From NCBI GenBank assembly GCA_046160725.1, contig JBJXHB010000434.1, positions 1 through 58,989 of the forward strand: 58,989 bases of DNA, written 5' to 3'. This DNA comes from JBJXHB01 sp046160725 (GTDB taxonomy: Bacteria > Pseudomonadota > Gammaproteobacteria > Burkholderiales > Burkholderiaceae_C). Made by a program: the position numbers and the translations under genes. Below are positions 8,177 through 15,830 of this stretch, piece after piece; positions within the stretch are counted from its first letter, which is position 1; every line of letters begins with the position of its first letter. The notes beneath the pieces were generated by a model. The model saw only the letters and a list, made by a program, of their open reading frames with translations. It was not told the origin of the DNA and ran no database searches.

Positions 8177-9499
8177 TCAGTCCCGGCCATCCCTCCAACG
8201 GTAGTACAGCGTGGCTGCGCGCACGCCCAGGCTGGCGAAACGGTGGCCCGGAATGGTCCGCGGCGCCTCGAAGGGCAGCCGGCGGGCGGCAGCGCCGCCG
8301 TCCAGTAGAGCGTCGACCAGCGGCGCTCCCAGCGCGGTGCCGAAAGCCACGCCGCGGCCGTTGCAGCCGACCCAGCCGATCATGCCGTCGTCGTAGCGAT
8401 GGAATCGCGGCAGCTTGTCCGGTGTGGCTGCGAACACGCCGTGCCACAGGTGCGACAAGGTGATGCCGCCCAACGCCGCCAGCTGCGGATACAGCTTCAG
8501 CAGCCGGGCCGCGATGCGCTGCCGCAGCCGGCCGTCATAGCCAAGGTGCATCGCCAGTGCCGCGCCGCTGACCAGCCGCCCTGAGGCGTCCAGGCGCGCA
8601 AAGTGCAGGTCGGCCTGGGTGTCCGACATCGATGCATTGCCGGGCAGCACCGTGGCCCGCAGCGCCGCTGGCAGCGGCTGCGTGGCCGCTTGATAGGAGC
8701 GCACCAGCACCATGGTGCCGGGCAGGCCGGGCAGCGGCGACGGCGCCAGGAAGCCGCTGTAGCCGTGCGTGGCCAGCAGCACCCGCTGTGCGCGCAGGCT
8801 GCCGGCGGCTGTGGCCAGGCGCCAGCCGTCGCCGTCGCGGGCAAGGCCGGTTACCGCCGTCTGCGCATGCACCCGCGCGCCGGCGGCCAGGGCGGCCCGC
8901 GCCAGGCCGCGCGCCAGCGCCAGCGGGTTGACATGGCCGCCGCTGGTGTTGGTCCAGCCGCCGCACCAGAAGGATGATCCGGTCATGGCCGCCACCTCGT
9001 CGCGGTCCAGCAGCCGGGCCGGCGCGCCGCGCCGCTGCCATTGCGCCACGCGGGACCGGGACAAGGCCAGGCGGCTTTCGCGGTGCGCCGGCTGAACCCA
9101 GCCGTTCTGCACCGCCTCGCAGGCGATGCCATGGCGGCGAACCAGGCCGAACAGCGTGTCGGCCGAGTCGCGCAGCAGCGCTACCAGCGTCTCGCCGTGT
9201 TCCGGGCCGAAGGCCTGCACCAGGATGTCCGGGTCGGCGCGTGTCAGGGTCGGTATGACCTGGCCGTTGTTGCGCCCGGACGCGCCGAATCCCGGCTCGG
9301 CCGCCTCCAGCACGCAGACATCGGCACCCCGGCCCGCAGCATGCAGCGCCGCCGCCAGGCCGGTGAAGCCGCCACCGACGATAGCCAGCTCCGCGTGGTG
9401 CTCGCCTGCGGGCAGCGGCGGTGTCGCGGGCGGCGGCGGCGCGGTGGCCGCCCACAGCGATGGCGGCAGCCGCCGGGCGTCGAGGCTGGGGTCCGGCAA
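8177..9499 (-). CDS. FAD-dependent amine/amino-acid oxidoreductase (DAO/PuuB-like)
   Basis: A 440-residue flavoprotein of the D-amino-acid-oxidase fold. The FAD-binding Rossmann motif GGGFTG lies at 42-47, followed by an acidic strand end (VLEAAEPGFGASGRNNG). The C-terminal GCNGRGVAFGTALG segment is the second FAD contact region typical of PuuB/OrdL-type gamma-glutamylputrescine or related secondary-amine oxidases. It probably oxidises an amine or amino acid using FAD and releases an imine; the actual substrate is unknown. Its start is 4 bp from the stop of the Bug receptor gene, so the two form an operon that diverges from an AraC regulator. No signal peptide. Confidence 0.85.
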   Translation of the reverse strand: MPDPSLDARRLPPSLWAATAPPPPATPPLPAGEHHAELAIVGGGFTGLAAALHAAGRGADVCVLEAAEPGFGASGRNNGQVIPTLTRADPDILVQAFGPEHGETLVALLRDSADTLFGLVRRHGIACEAVQNGWVQPAHRESRLALSRSRVAQWQRRGAPARLLDRDEVAAMTGSSFWCGGWTNTSGGHVNPLALARGLARAALAAGARVHAQTAVTGLARDGDGWRLATAAGSLRAQRVLLATHGYSGFLAPSPLPGLPGTMVLVRSYQAATQPLPAALRATVLPGNASMSDTQADLHFARLDASGRLVSGAALAMHLGYDGRLRQRIAARLLKLYPQLAALGGITLSHLWHGVFAATPDKLPRFHRYDDGMIGWVGCNGRGVAFGTALGAPLVDALLDGGAAARRLPFEAPRTIPGHRFASLGVRAATLYYRWRDGRD

Positions 9500-9503
9500 G
9501 GCG

Positions 9504-10475
9504 CTACTCCGCCTTGATCTGCGCGCGCTGGATGACCTGCTTCCAGCTGTCGTGCTCGTCGCGTGCCACCTTGCCGAACTGGTCCGGCGTGCCGATCTGC
9601 GGCTCGGCGCCGACGCGCTGCAGCCGCTCGACCATGTCGGCGGTCCGCATCAGCGCGTTGAGCTCGCGGTTCAGGCGCAGCACCACGTCCGCTGGTGTGC
9701 CGGCCGGCGCGAACACGCCGAACCAGTTGTTGAACTCCATGCCCGGGATGCCGGACTCCGTGAACGTGGGCACGCTGGGCAGCGAGCCTGAACGCTGGGC
9801 GCCGGTGACGGCCATCGGGCGCACGCGGCCCTCCTTGATGTGGGGCTGCGCTGACACGATGCTGTCCATCAGGAATCCGATCTGCCCGGCCACCAGGTCG
9901 GTGATCACCATGCCGGTGCCGCGATAGGGGATGTGCACCACGAAGAGGCCGCCGGCCCGCAGCTTGAACATCTCGGCCGCCAGGTGCGGATAGGTGCCGA
10001 TCCCACTGGAGCCGAAGTTGTACCGCCCCGGGCTGCGTTTCAGCACGGCCACCAGTTCCTGCGCTGTGGCGGCCGGGAAGTCGCGGCCGACCACCAGCAC
10101 GCTGGGCGCAACGGCGACCTGCGCCACCGGCGCGAAGTCCTTGAAAGCGTCGTAGGGCATCTTGGGGTTGAGCGCCGGCCCGATGCTGTGCGTGGAGCTG
10201 GTGGCCATCAGGATGGTGGAGCCGTCCGCCGGTGCCTTGGCCACCAGGTCGGCGCCGATGGTGCCGCCGGCACCGGGCTTGTTGTCCACCACCACCTGCT
10301 GGCCCAGCGCCGCGGCCAGCTTCTGCGCCACGGTGCGACCGATGATGTCGGTGGCACCGCCGGCCGGGAACGGGATGACCATCCGGATCGGCTTGGCCGC
10401 GGGCCAGGCCTGGGCAATGGCCGCTGTCGGGGCGGCGATGAGGGTGGCGATGAGAAGGGCGAACCAGGTCTTCAT
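9504..10475 (-). CDS. Bug-family tripartite tricarboxylate transporter substrate-binding protein
   Basis: A 323-residue periplasmic receptor starting at ATG 10475; upstream in-frame sequence is non-conserved. An N-terminal signal peptide runs to AIAQA (cleavage near residue 22). The mature part opens WPAAKPIRMVIPFPAGGATD, the hallmark of the TctC/Bug family, followed by VVDNKPGAGGTIGADLVA and a C-terminal QFGKVARDEHDSW segment. Such proteins bind carboxylates or small amino-acid derivatives, either for TctAB-type permeases or as sensory receptors. No tctA/tctB lies nearby, so this is an orphan receptor, as is common in Burkholderiales. It is co-transcribed with the FAD oxidoreductase downstream, suggesting a shared ligand/substrate (inference). 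Confidence 0.93.
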   Translation of the reverse strand: MKTWFALLIATLIAAPTAAIAQAWPAAKPIRMVIPFPAGGATDIIGRTVAQKLAAALGQQVVVDNKPGAGGTIGADLVAKAPADGSTILMATSSTHSIGPALNPKMPYDAFKDFAPVAQVAVAPSVLVVGRDFPAATAQELVAVLKRSPGRYNFGSSGIGTYPHLAAEMFKLRAGGLFVVHIPYRGTGMVITDLVAGQIGFLMDSIVSAQPHIKEGRVRPMAVTGAQRSGSLPSVPTFTESGIPGMEFNNWFGVFAPAGTPADVVLRLNRELNALMRTADMVERLQRVGAEPQIGTPDQFGKVARDEHDSWKQVIQRAQIKAE

Positions 10476-10638
10476 GGATTTGCTCGTTCGGCCGCGGGTG
10501 CGGCCGCTCGTCGCAGTTTGCCGCGATTGCGGCCGGCGGCGGCCGCGGCGAACCTGAGGCAGACTCGCATCGCAGTGCGGCGCCCAGCGCTGCCCGCCCC
10601 GCGGCGACACGGCGTCGCGGCCAACCGCAACGGCTCCG

Positions 10639-11535
10639 ATGATCCTGACCACGCTGCCCGACCTGCCGCCCCGGCCCGAGAACCCGGCCAATGCCGCGTT
10701 TCGCCGGCGCTTCTATGCGCGCTGGGGCCGAGAGAACGCCGTGGTCTGCGGCCGCGCCACCCAGGTCGAGTACGCCGTCATCCCCCACACCCTGTCGATC
10801 AAGATGACGCAGGGCGGGCGCGAGCGGTTCTTCCTGCCGCATCGGGAGGTCGTGGTCGATGACGACAACCTGCTGGTGCTTGACGAGGGCACGCGCTACG
10901 GCAGCCTGCTGCAGGGCGATCGGCCGGCCTGGACCTTCGCCATCTTCTTCCGCCCGGGCATGCAACACGAGGTGGCCGCGCAGCAGTCACGCGGCATCAA
11001 GGCGGCACTGGACTGTCCCGACCGGCCGGCGCAGCCCGTTGCCTTTGCCGGGCACCTGCGCCGGCATCAAGGGGGCGTGAGCCGGCGCCTGAAACACATC
11101 GCCAGCGCTGTTGTCGCCGGCGAGCGCGACGAGAACTGGCTGGAGGAGCAACTGACGGTGCTGCTGGATGCGATGCTGACCCAGGAGCGTGCCGCTGCGG
11201 TCGTCGCGTCGCCTCGGCCGGCGCTGCGCGCAGAGTTGCACCGCCGCCTGAGGCGCGCCGTCGACTTGATCGAAAGCGATTACGACCAGGCCTTGTGCCT
11301 GGAACGCCTGGCGGCCGAGGCCAGCCTGTCGCGCTTTCATTTCGTCCGCGAGTTCACGCGGCTGTTCGGCATCTCCCCGCACGCCTATCTGACCCGCAAG
11401 CGCGCGCACGCGGCGCGGCGGGCCCTGGCGGCGGGCATCGTCGACCGTGACACGGTTGCCCAGCGCTGCGGCTTTGGCAGCCGATGGTCGCTGCAGCGCG
11501 CGCTGGCGCGCCATGGCAGCGCCGATCCCGACTGA
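10639..11535 (+). CDS. AraC-family transcriptional regulator
   Basis: A 298-residue regulator. Residues ~40-115 look like a small cupin-type ligand domain (VIPHTLSIKMTQGG, FFLPHREVVVDDD). The C-terminal ~100 residues are the double helix-turn-helix of AraC/XylS proteins: LERLAAEASLSRFHFVREF as first HTH and ISPHAYLTRKRAHAARRAL as linker, while the second HTH (VAQRCGFGSRWSLQRAL) lacks the usual YFSRxFK ending. It is transcribed divergently from the Bug receptor-FAD oxidoreductase pair across a 163-bp gap that contains no other gene, so it probably regulates them. I saw no confident promoter hexamers or operator in the gap. Confidence 0.88.
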   Translation: MILTTLPDLPPRPENPANAAFRRRFYARWGRENAVVCGRATQVEYAVIPHTLSIKMTQGGRERFFLPHREVVVDDDNLLVLDEGTRYGSLLQGDRPAWTFAIFFRPGMQHEVAAQQSRGIKAALDCPDRPAQPVAFAGHLRRHQGGVSRRLKHIASAVVAGERDENWLEEQLTVLLDAMLTQERAAAVVASPRPALRAELHRRLRRAVDLIESDYDQALCLERLAAEASLSRFHFVREFTRLFGISPHAYLTRKRAHAARRALAAGIVDRDTVAQRCGFGSRWSLQRALARHGSADPD

Positions 11536-11549
11536 CGCCATGAATGGCG
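11536..11549. terminator. Small hairpin after araC-type gene
   Basis: CGCCAT and ATGGCG form a perfect 6-bp stem with a two-base spacer directly after the TGA of the AraC gene, in the 48-bp gap before the convergent aldose dehydrogenase. No T-run follows, so terminator function is tentative. Confidence 0.3.
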
Positions 11550-11583
11550 CCTGCCTGTCAGGGCCCGCGCATGGATCAACGGC

Positions 11584-12726
11584 TCAGCGCTCGACCCGGA
11601 TGATGCGGCCCTGGTCCCGGCCCACCAGCAGATACAGCCAACCATCCGGCCCCTGCCGCACGTCGCGGACACGGTCCATCAGGCCAGTCAGCACAGGCTG
11701 CTGCTCGACGACTTTCTGCCCGTCCAGCCGCACGCGCATCAGGGCGCGCCCCTGCAACATGCCGACGAACAGGTCGCCCTTCCAGCCGGGGTAGCGGTCG
11801 CTGGTGACAAAGGCCATGCCGGTCGGTGCGATGGCCTGCGGGGTCCAGTGCGCCACCGGCTGTTCCAGGCCGTCCTTTTGTGTGCCTTCGCCGATCCTGG
11901 CGCAGGTGGTGTACTCGCAGCCGTAGGTAATGACCGGCCAGCCGTAGTTGCGACCCTTGCGGATGAGGTTCAGTTCATCGCCGCCCTGGGGACCATGCTC
12001 CGATGCCCACAACTCCCCCGTGCCCGGGTGGAAAGCCAGCCCTTGCACGTTGCGATGGCCCAGCGTCCACAACTGCGGCAAGGCTGCGGGGTCAACGGCG
12101 AACGGGTTGTCGGCCGGCGCCGTGCCGTCGGGCTCCAGGCGCAGGATCTTGCCGTGGGCCGATGCCGGCGACTGCGCGTCGGCACGCTGCCCACGGTCCC
12201 AGAGCGCGACAAACAGCCGCCCATCCGGCGCGAACAACAACCGGGAACCGAAATGGGTCGGGTCGCCCACCTTGCGGGCCTGGCGGAAGATGACCTTGAC
12301 GTCGACGATGCGGTTGCCGTCCAGGCGGCCGCTGGCGACCGCGGTGCTGGCGATGGCGGCATTGGCCGGGTCGGGCTCGCTGTAGGTCCAGTACACCCTG
12401 CCGTTCCCAGCAAAGCCCGGGTCCAGCGCGATATCCAGCAGACCGCCCTCGCCCTGGGCCATGACCGGTGGCAGACCGGCCAGTGGCGGCGACAGGCTGC
12501 CGTCGGCGCCCACGCGGCGCAGCCGCCCGGGTCGCTCGGTCACCAGCATGCCGCCGTCCGGCAGGAAGGCCAATGACCAGGGGTTGTCCAGGCCCTTGGC
12601 TACGACCACCACTTTCAGACCCTGCATGTCCATGCGGCGCATGACTTTGGGCCCGATCCAGGCCGCGGCCGCAGCGGCCCCGATCAAACAGGCGGCGATG
12701 ATGAGTTGCCAGGTGCGCTTGGTCAT
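11584..12726 (-). CDS. PQQ-dependent aldose/sorbosone dehydrogenase family protein (YliI-like)
   Basis: A 380-residue six-bladed beta-propeller protein. Residues ~7-27 form one hydrophobic segment (uncleaved anchor or signal peptide). The propeller begins GLDNPWSLAFLPDGGMLVTE, the signature of soluble aldose-sugar dehydrogenases. Other family motifs are GGLLDIALDPGFA, RLLFAPDGRLFVALWDRG, LWTLGHRNVQGLAF, WASEHGPQGGDELN and YGWPVI. These enzymes oxidise sugars in the periplasm with PQQ, although many family members have no proven substrate. It lies 40 bp downstream of the GT2 gene on the same strand, so it may be the second gene of that transcript. Confidence 0.88.
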   Translation of the reverse strand: MTKRTWQLIIAACLIGAAAAAAWIGPKVMRRMDMQGLKVVVVAKGLDNPWSLAFLPDGGMLVTERPGRLRRVGADGSLSPPLAGLPPVMAQGEGGLLDIALDPGFAGNGRVYWTYSEPDPANAAIASTAVASGRLDGNRIVDVKVIFRQARKVGDPTHFGSRLLFAPDGRLFVALWDRGQRADAQSPASAHGKILRLEPDGTAPADNPFAVDPAALPQLWTLGHRNVQGLAFHPGTGELWASEHGPQGGDELNLIRKGRNYGWPVITYGCEYTTCARIGEGTQKDGLEQPVAHWTPQAIAPTGMAFVTSDRYPGWKGDLFVGMLQGRALMRVRLDGQKVVEQQPVLTGLMDRVRDVRQGPDGWLYLLVGRDQGRIIRVER

Positions 12727-12766
12727 GGCAAGAGTCTATGTGGAGCAGATCGGGCCGGGTCCAGTT

Positions 12767-13699
12767 TCAGCGCCCGGCAAAGAACCAGCGGCGCCGCCAG
12801 GACCCGACCGCGCGGCGCAAAGCCAATGGCAGCAGCGTCGCCAGCCGTGTCAAGGTTCGGCCGTCAGGCCGGCGCGTCCAGGCTTGACGCGCCAGGCGCC
12901 AGGCGTCTGGCCAACGGTCCGCGACAATCATGCCGCGGGCGTTGCGGACGTAGACGTGAGCCAGGACCTGGTCCTGCTCCCTGGGCGTCAGCCGGTCTCG
13001 ATTGGCGGCCACCGCCGCCTCCACGACGCGTACATAGTCGTCGTAGGTCCGTCCCAGGCTGGACAGTCCGTCATGGCCGCGCATGGCACGGGCCAGCGAC
13101 TGCTCGATCACGCCGATCTTCCAGCGCGCCGCAATGCGCAGGTGAAAGTCCAGGTCCTCGGCGGTCGGCAACGTTTCGTCGAACCCGCCGACCGATTCGT
13201 AGACGGCCCGTCGTAGCATCACCGACGAAGGCGCCAGTGCCGGCTCCAGCAGCACCCATTTCAGGACATCGCCGTCCTGCGGAATCAGGTCGCGCCTGCG
13301 AAACGTGTCGTAGGCCTGGTGCAGGGCGTCGACCCGGGTCACATCGCAGACCACCATGCCGAAGTCCGGGTGGGCCTGCAGCCAGTCGCGCTGCAGGCGG
13401 GTCTTGTCCGGCAGCCATTCATCGTCGCTGTCCAGCAGGCAGATGTAGCGGCCGCGGCACAGGCGCAGCCCGTGATTGCGCGCCGCCGAAACACCGGCAT
13501 TGGCCTGTCGGACATAGCGCATGCGGCTTCCATAGCCTAGCTGCAGGGCTTCGGCCGTGCCGTCGGTGGACCCGTCATCAACGACAATGATCTCGTCCAC
13601 TGGGAGGGTCTGGGCCAGGACGCTGTTCAAGGCGCGTTCGACCAGGGCACGTCGATTGAACGTGGGGATGACAACAGAAATCTCGACTTCGGTATCCAT
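12767..13699 (-). CDS. Family 2 glycosyltransferase
   Basis: A 310-residue GT-A-fold transferase. The conserved core starts at residue 7 (ISVVIPTFNRRALVERAL), leaving almost no room for a later start. The nucleotide-sugar site EIIVVDDGSTDGT and the acceptor/metal motif LLDSDDEW follow, with ETLPTAEDLDFHLR as the acceptor-base region. There are no transmembrane helices at the C terminus, so it is a cytoplasmic, probably peripheral, enzyme adding one sugar to a lipid-linked glycan. Its ATG overlaps by two bases the ATG of the divergent polysaccharide deacetylase (CATG at 13697-13700), linking it to the glycan-modification operon at 13698-20706. Confidence 0.9.
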   Translation of the reverse strand: MDTEVEISVVIPTFNRRALVERALNSVLAQTLPVDEIIVVDDGSTDGTAEALQLGYGSRMRYVRQANAGVSAARNHGLRLCRGRYICLLDSDDEWLPDKTRLQRDWLQAHPDFGMVVCDVTRVDALHQAYDTFRRRDLIPQDGDVLKWVLLEPALAPSSVMLRRAVYESVGGFDETLPTAEDLDFHLRIAARWKIGVIEQSLARAMRGHDGLSSLGRTYDDYVRVVEAAVAANRDRLTPREQDQVLAHVYVRNARGMIVADRWPDAWRLARQAWTRRPDGRTLTRLATLLPLALRRAVGSWRRRWFFAGR

Positions 13700-14720
13700 G
13701 CTGGTTGATTACATCAAGAAGCTGCTGTATGCCACCGGCGTGCTGGGGGCGTACCACCGCTGGCGCAACCGGTACACGCTGACGGTCGTCATGTTCCACC
13801 GCGTTCTGGAGCCGCAGGACCCGCGCTGGATGTCCTGCGACCCGGACTACACCTTGCGCGCTGATCACTTCTCGGCCTGTCTGGGGTTTCTGGCGCGGCA
13901 CTACAACGTGGTTTCCGTGGAGCAGGTCCTGGCGGCCCGGCGCGGGCAGGCGACGTTGCCGCGCTGTGCCTTGTTGATCACCTTCGACGATGGCTGGGCG
14001 GACAACGTGATGTATGCCTTGCCGCGGATGGCGGCACATGCATTGCCGGGGCTGATATTCGTGGTGGCCGATGCCGTCGATCGGGACGCGGCCTTTTTTC
14101 AGGAGCGCATTGTTGCCGCCTTCCGGCTCGGGCGCCTTGAGGCGGCGCGTTTGCGGCAGGTCTTGCGGTTGCATGTCGATGAGCTGCCGGCGCTGCGTGG
14201 CGAGGGACTTGACGAGATCCGCAGTCTGGTCAAGGTGGTCGAGGATATGCCGCAGGCGCGCCGCGAGCGGCTTCTGCAGGACCTTGGCGCGGCGCTGTCA
14301 GACGGCTGCCGTCAGATGGTCACCCACACGGAGTTGGGCCAATTGGCCGACGGCGGCATCGCGATCGGCGTGCATGGCAAGACTCATGTGCCACTGACCC
14401 AGGCCACCGACCTTGATGCGGAACTGACTGGCGCACGGCAGTCGTTGGCGGCGCGACGTCCCGAGGCCGCGCCGCCCGAGACCCTGTCCTTCCCGCATGG
14501 GCGATTCACAGCGGAAGTCGCCGAGCGGGCCAGGCTGGCCGGGTTTGAGTTGCTGTTCAACAGCGTGCCAGCCATCAACCCGACGCGCCATAGCGTCGAC
14601 GGGATGCTCGCGCGCGCAGGCCTGGAGACCGAGGTCATGATCGACCGGGCCGGTCGGTTCCGGGCCGAGAGGCTGGCGCTCTACCTGTTCAGGCGTCCTC
14701 ATCAGGCGCTATCAACATGA
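13698..14720 (+). CDS. Polysaccharide deacetylase (NodB/CE4-like) family protein
   Basis: A 340-residue protein from ATG 13698; longer in-frame starts lie inside the antisense GT2 gene. A short basic N-terminal helix (IKKLLYATGVLGAYHRWRNR) precedes TLTVVMFHRV, the usual first strand of the CE4 barrel. The metal motif TFDDGW (~98) supplies the catalytic and metal Asp. HGKTH gives the two His ligands (H-x3-H), and LSFPHGRF matches the RxxxYP/FPxG region. It probably removes N- or O-acetyl groups from a cell-surface or lipid-linked polysaccharide. It is the first gene of the run ending with the NAD synthase-like gene, with 62 bp before the next gene. No signal peptide, so it is cytoplasmic or peripheral. 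Confidence 0.85.
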   Translation: MLVDYIKKLLYATGVLGAYHRWRNRYTLTVVMFHRVLEPQDPRWMSCDPDYTLRADHFSACLGFLARHYNVVSVEQVLAARRGQATLPRCALLITFDDGWADNVMYALPRMAAHALPGLIFVVADAVDRDAAFFQERIVAAFRLGRLEAARLRQVLRLHVDELPALRGEGLDEIRSLVKVVEDMPQARRERLLQDLGAALSDGCRQMVTHTELGQLADGGIAIGVHGKTHVPLTQATDLDAELTGARQSLAARRPEAAPPETLSFPHGRFTAEVAERARLAGFELLFNSVPAINPTRHSVDGMLARAGLETEVMIDRAGRFRAERLALYLFRRPHQALST

Positions 14721-14782
14721 GCGGCCACGGCACAGTGGTGTGTCGGGGGCTCGCGCAGCGTGGTGTTCGGCGGAGCTGACCC

Positions 14783-15826
14783 ATGGCGATGACCTATTCG
14801 ACCGTGGAAGCCGACCTGGCCGGGGCCGCGTCAGAGATCGAGGCCCTCTGGGTACAAAACCTGATTGGGCATGACGCAGCCACCGCGCGCACCAAGCTGC
14901 GGCTGGGCTACCAGGAAAACCCCGCGGGCCCAGGCGCTGTCGTGTTGCTCAGGGCGGCGGGCGAGGCACAACCGATGGGCACCCAGGGCCTGTATCCCCG
15001 GCGCTTTCATCAGGGCGGCCGGGTCCGCGCCGCGGTGGGCATGGCGGACTATGTGGTGTCGGCATCGCACCGGTTCCTGGGGCCTGCGCTGGTCCTGCTG
15101 CGCAGCGGCGTCGCGCTGGGACATGCCCGATTCGACTTCGTCTACGGGACGCCCAATGCCAAGGCGGCGCCGGTGCTGGTCCGCGCCGGACTGACATCCC
15201 TGGGCCTGGTCAGCCGGCATTCCAAGCTGCTGGCCAGCCGGGCCGCACTGGCAAGGCAGCTGCCGTCCTGGATCGCTGCTGTGCTGGCACCGCTGGTCGA
15301 CATCGGGCTGCGAGCCCGCGATGCATGGTTCGACCGGCGCCAAGCCCAGCGTCTGGTGGGCATGGCCGCGCCCTGGGACAGCCAGGCTGTCGATGAGATC
15401 TGGAACCACCGGCCCACGCATGGCCTGTTTTCCGAGCGGACGAGCCGGATGCTGCGCTGGCGTTTTGTCGAGCCGGCTCGCCATGCCTGGCACCTCTTTG
15501 TCGCGAGCGATGGTGGTGGGCGTTCCTGCGGATATGTCGCCTGGCGACGGATGGGCGGGATGATTGAGGTTGGCGACTTCTTCAGTCGCGACCCGGCCGC
15601 GATGACGCTGCCGTTGATGCTGGCATTTGGACGCTTTGTTCGGCGGCAGGGCGGACAGACGGTGTCGGTCGAGTTCTTCGGCGATCCGGCCGTGGCCGGG
15701 CAGCTGAGCCAGGCGGGCTGGGTCCTGCGGCCCGATGCGATGCCGTTGTTCATCAGCGCGGGAACAGCGGACCTGCCAGCGCCGGACGGCTGGTACCTGA
15801 CCAGTTTCGACAACGACGCGGATTGA
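14783..15826 (+). CDS. GNAT-like acyltransferase, glycan-locus type
   Basis: A 347-residue protein preceded by a GGAG at 14773. The first ~150 residues have the layout of a GNAT acyltransferase (LWVQNLIGHDAATARTKLR, VGMADYVVSASHRFLGPALV, FVYGTPNAKAAPVLVRAGL). The last third contains a second GNAT/FemAB-like half (YVAWRRMGGMIEVGDFF). Proteins of this type recur in exopolysaccharide and exosortase-linked loci, where they may acylate a sugar amine exposed by a deacetylase; this role is inference. The gene ends 4 bp before the amidotransferase gene, so the two are co-transcribed. No membrane segment or signal peptide. I cannot name the acyl donor; an acyl carrier protein is encoded three genes downstream. 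Confidence 0.65.
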   Translation: MAMTYSTVEADLAGAASEIEALWVQNLIGHDAATARTKLRLGYQENPAGPGAVVLLRAAGEAQPMGTQGLYPRRFHQGGRVRAAVGMADYVVSASHRFLGPALVLLRSGVALGHARFDFVYGTPNAKAAPVLVRAGLTSLGLVSRHSKLLASRAALARQLPSWIAAVLAPLVDIGLRARDAWFDRRQAQRLVGMAAPWDSQAVDEIWNHRPTHGLFSERTSRMLRWRFVEPARHAWHLFVASDGGGRSCGYVAWRRMGGMIEVGDFFSRDPAAMTLPLMLAFGRFVRRQGGQTVSVEFFGDPAVAGQLSQAGWVLRPDAMPLFISAGTADLPAPDGWYLTSFDNDAD

Positions 15827-15830
15827 CCCC

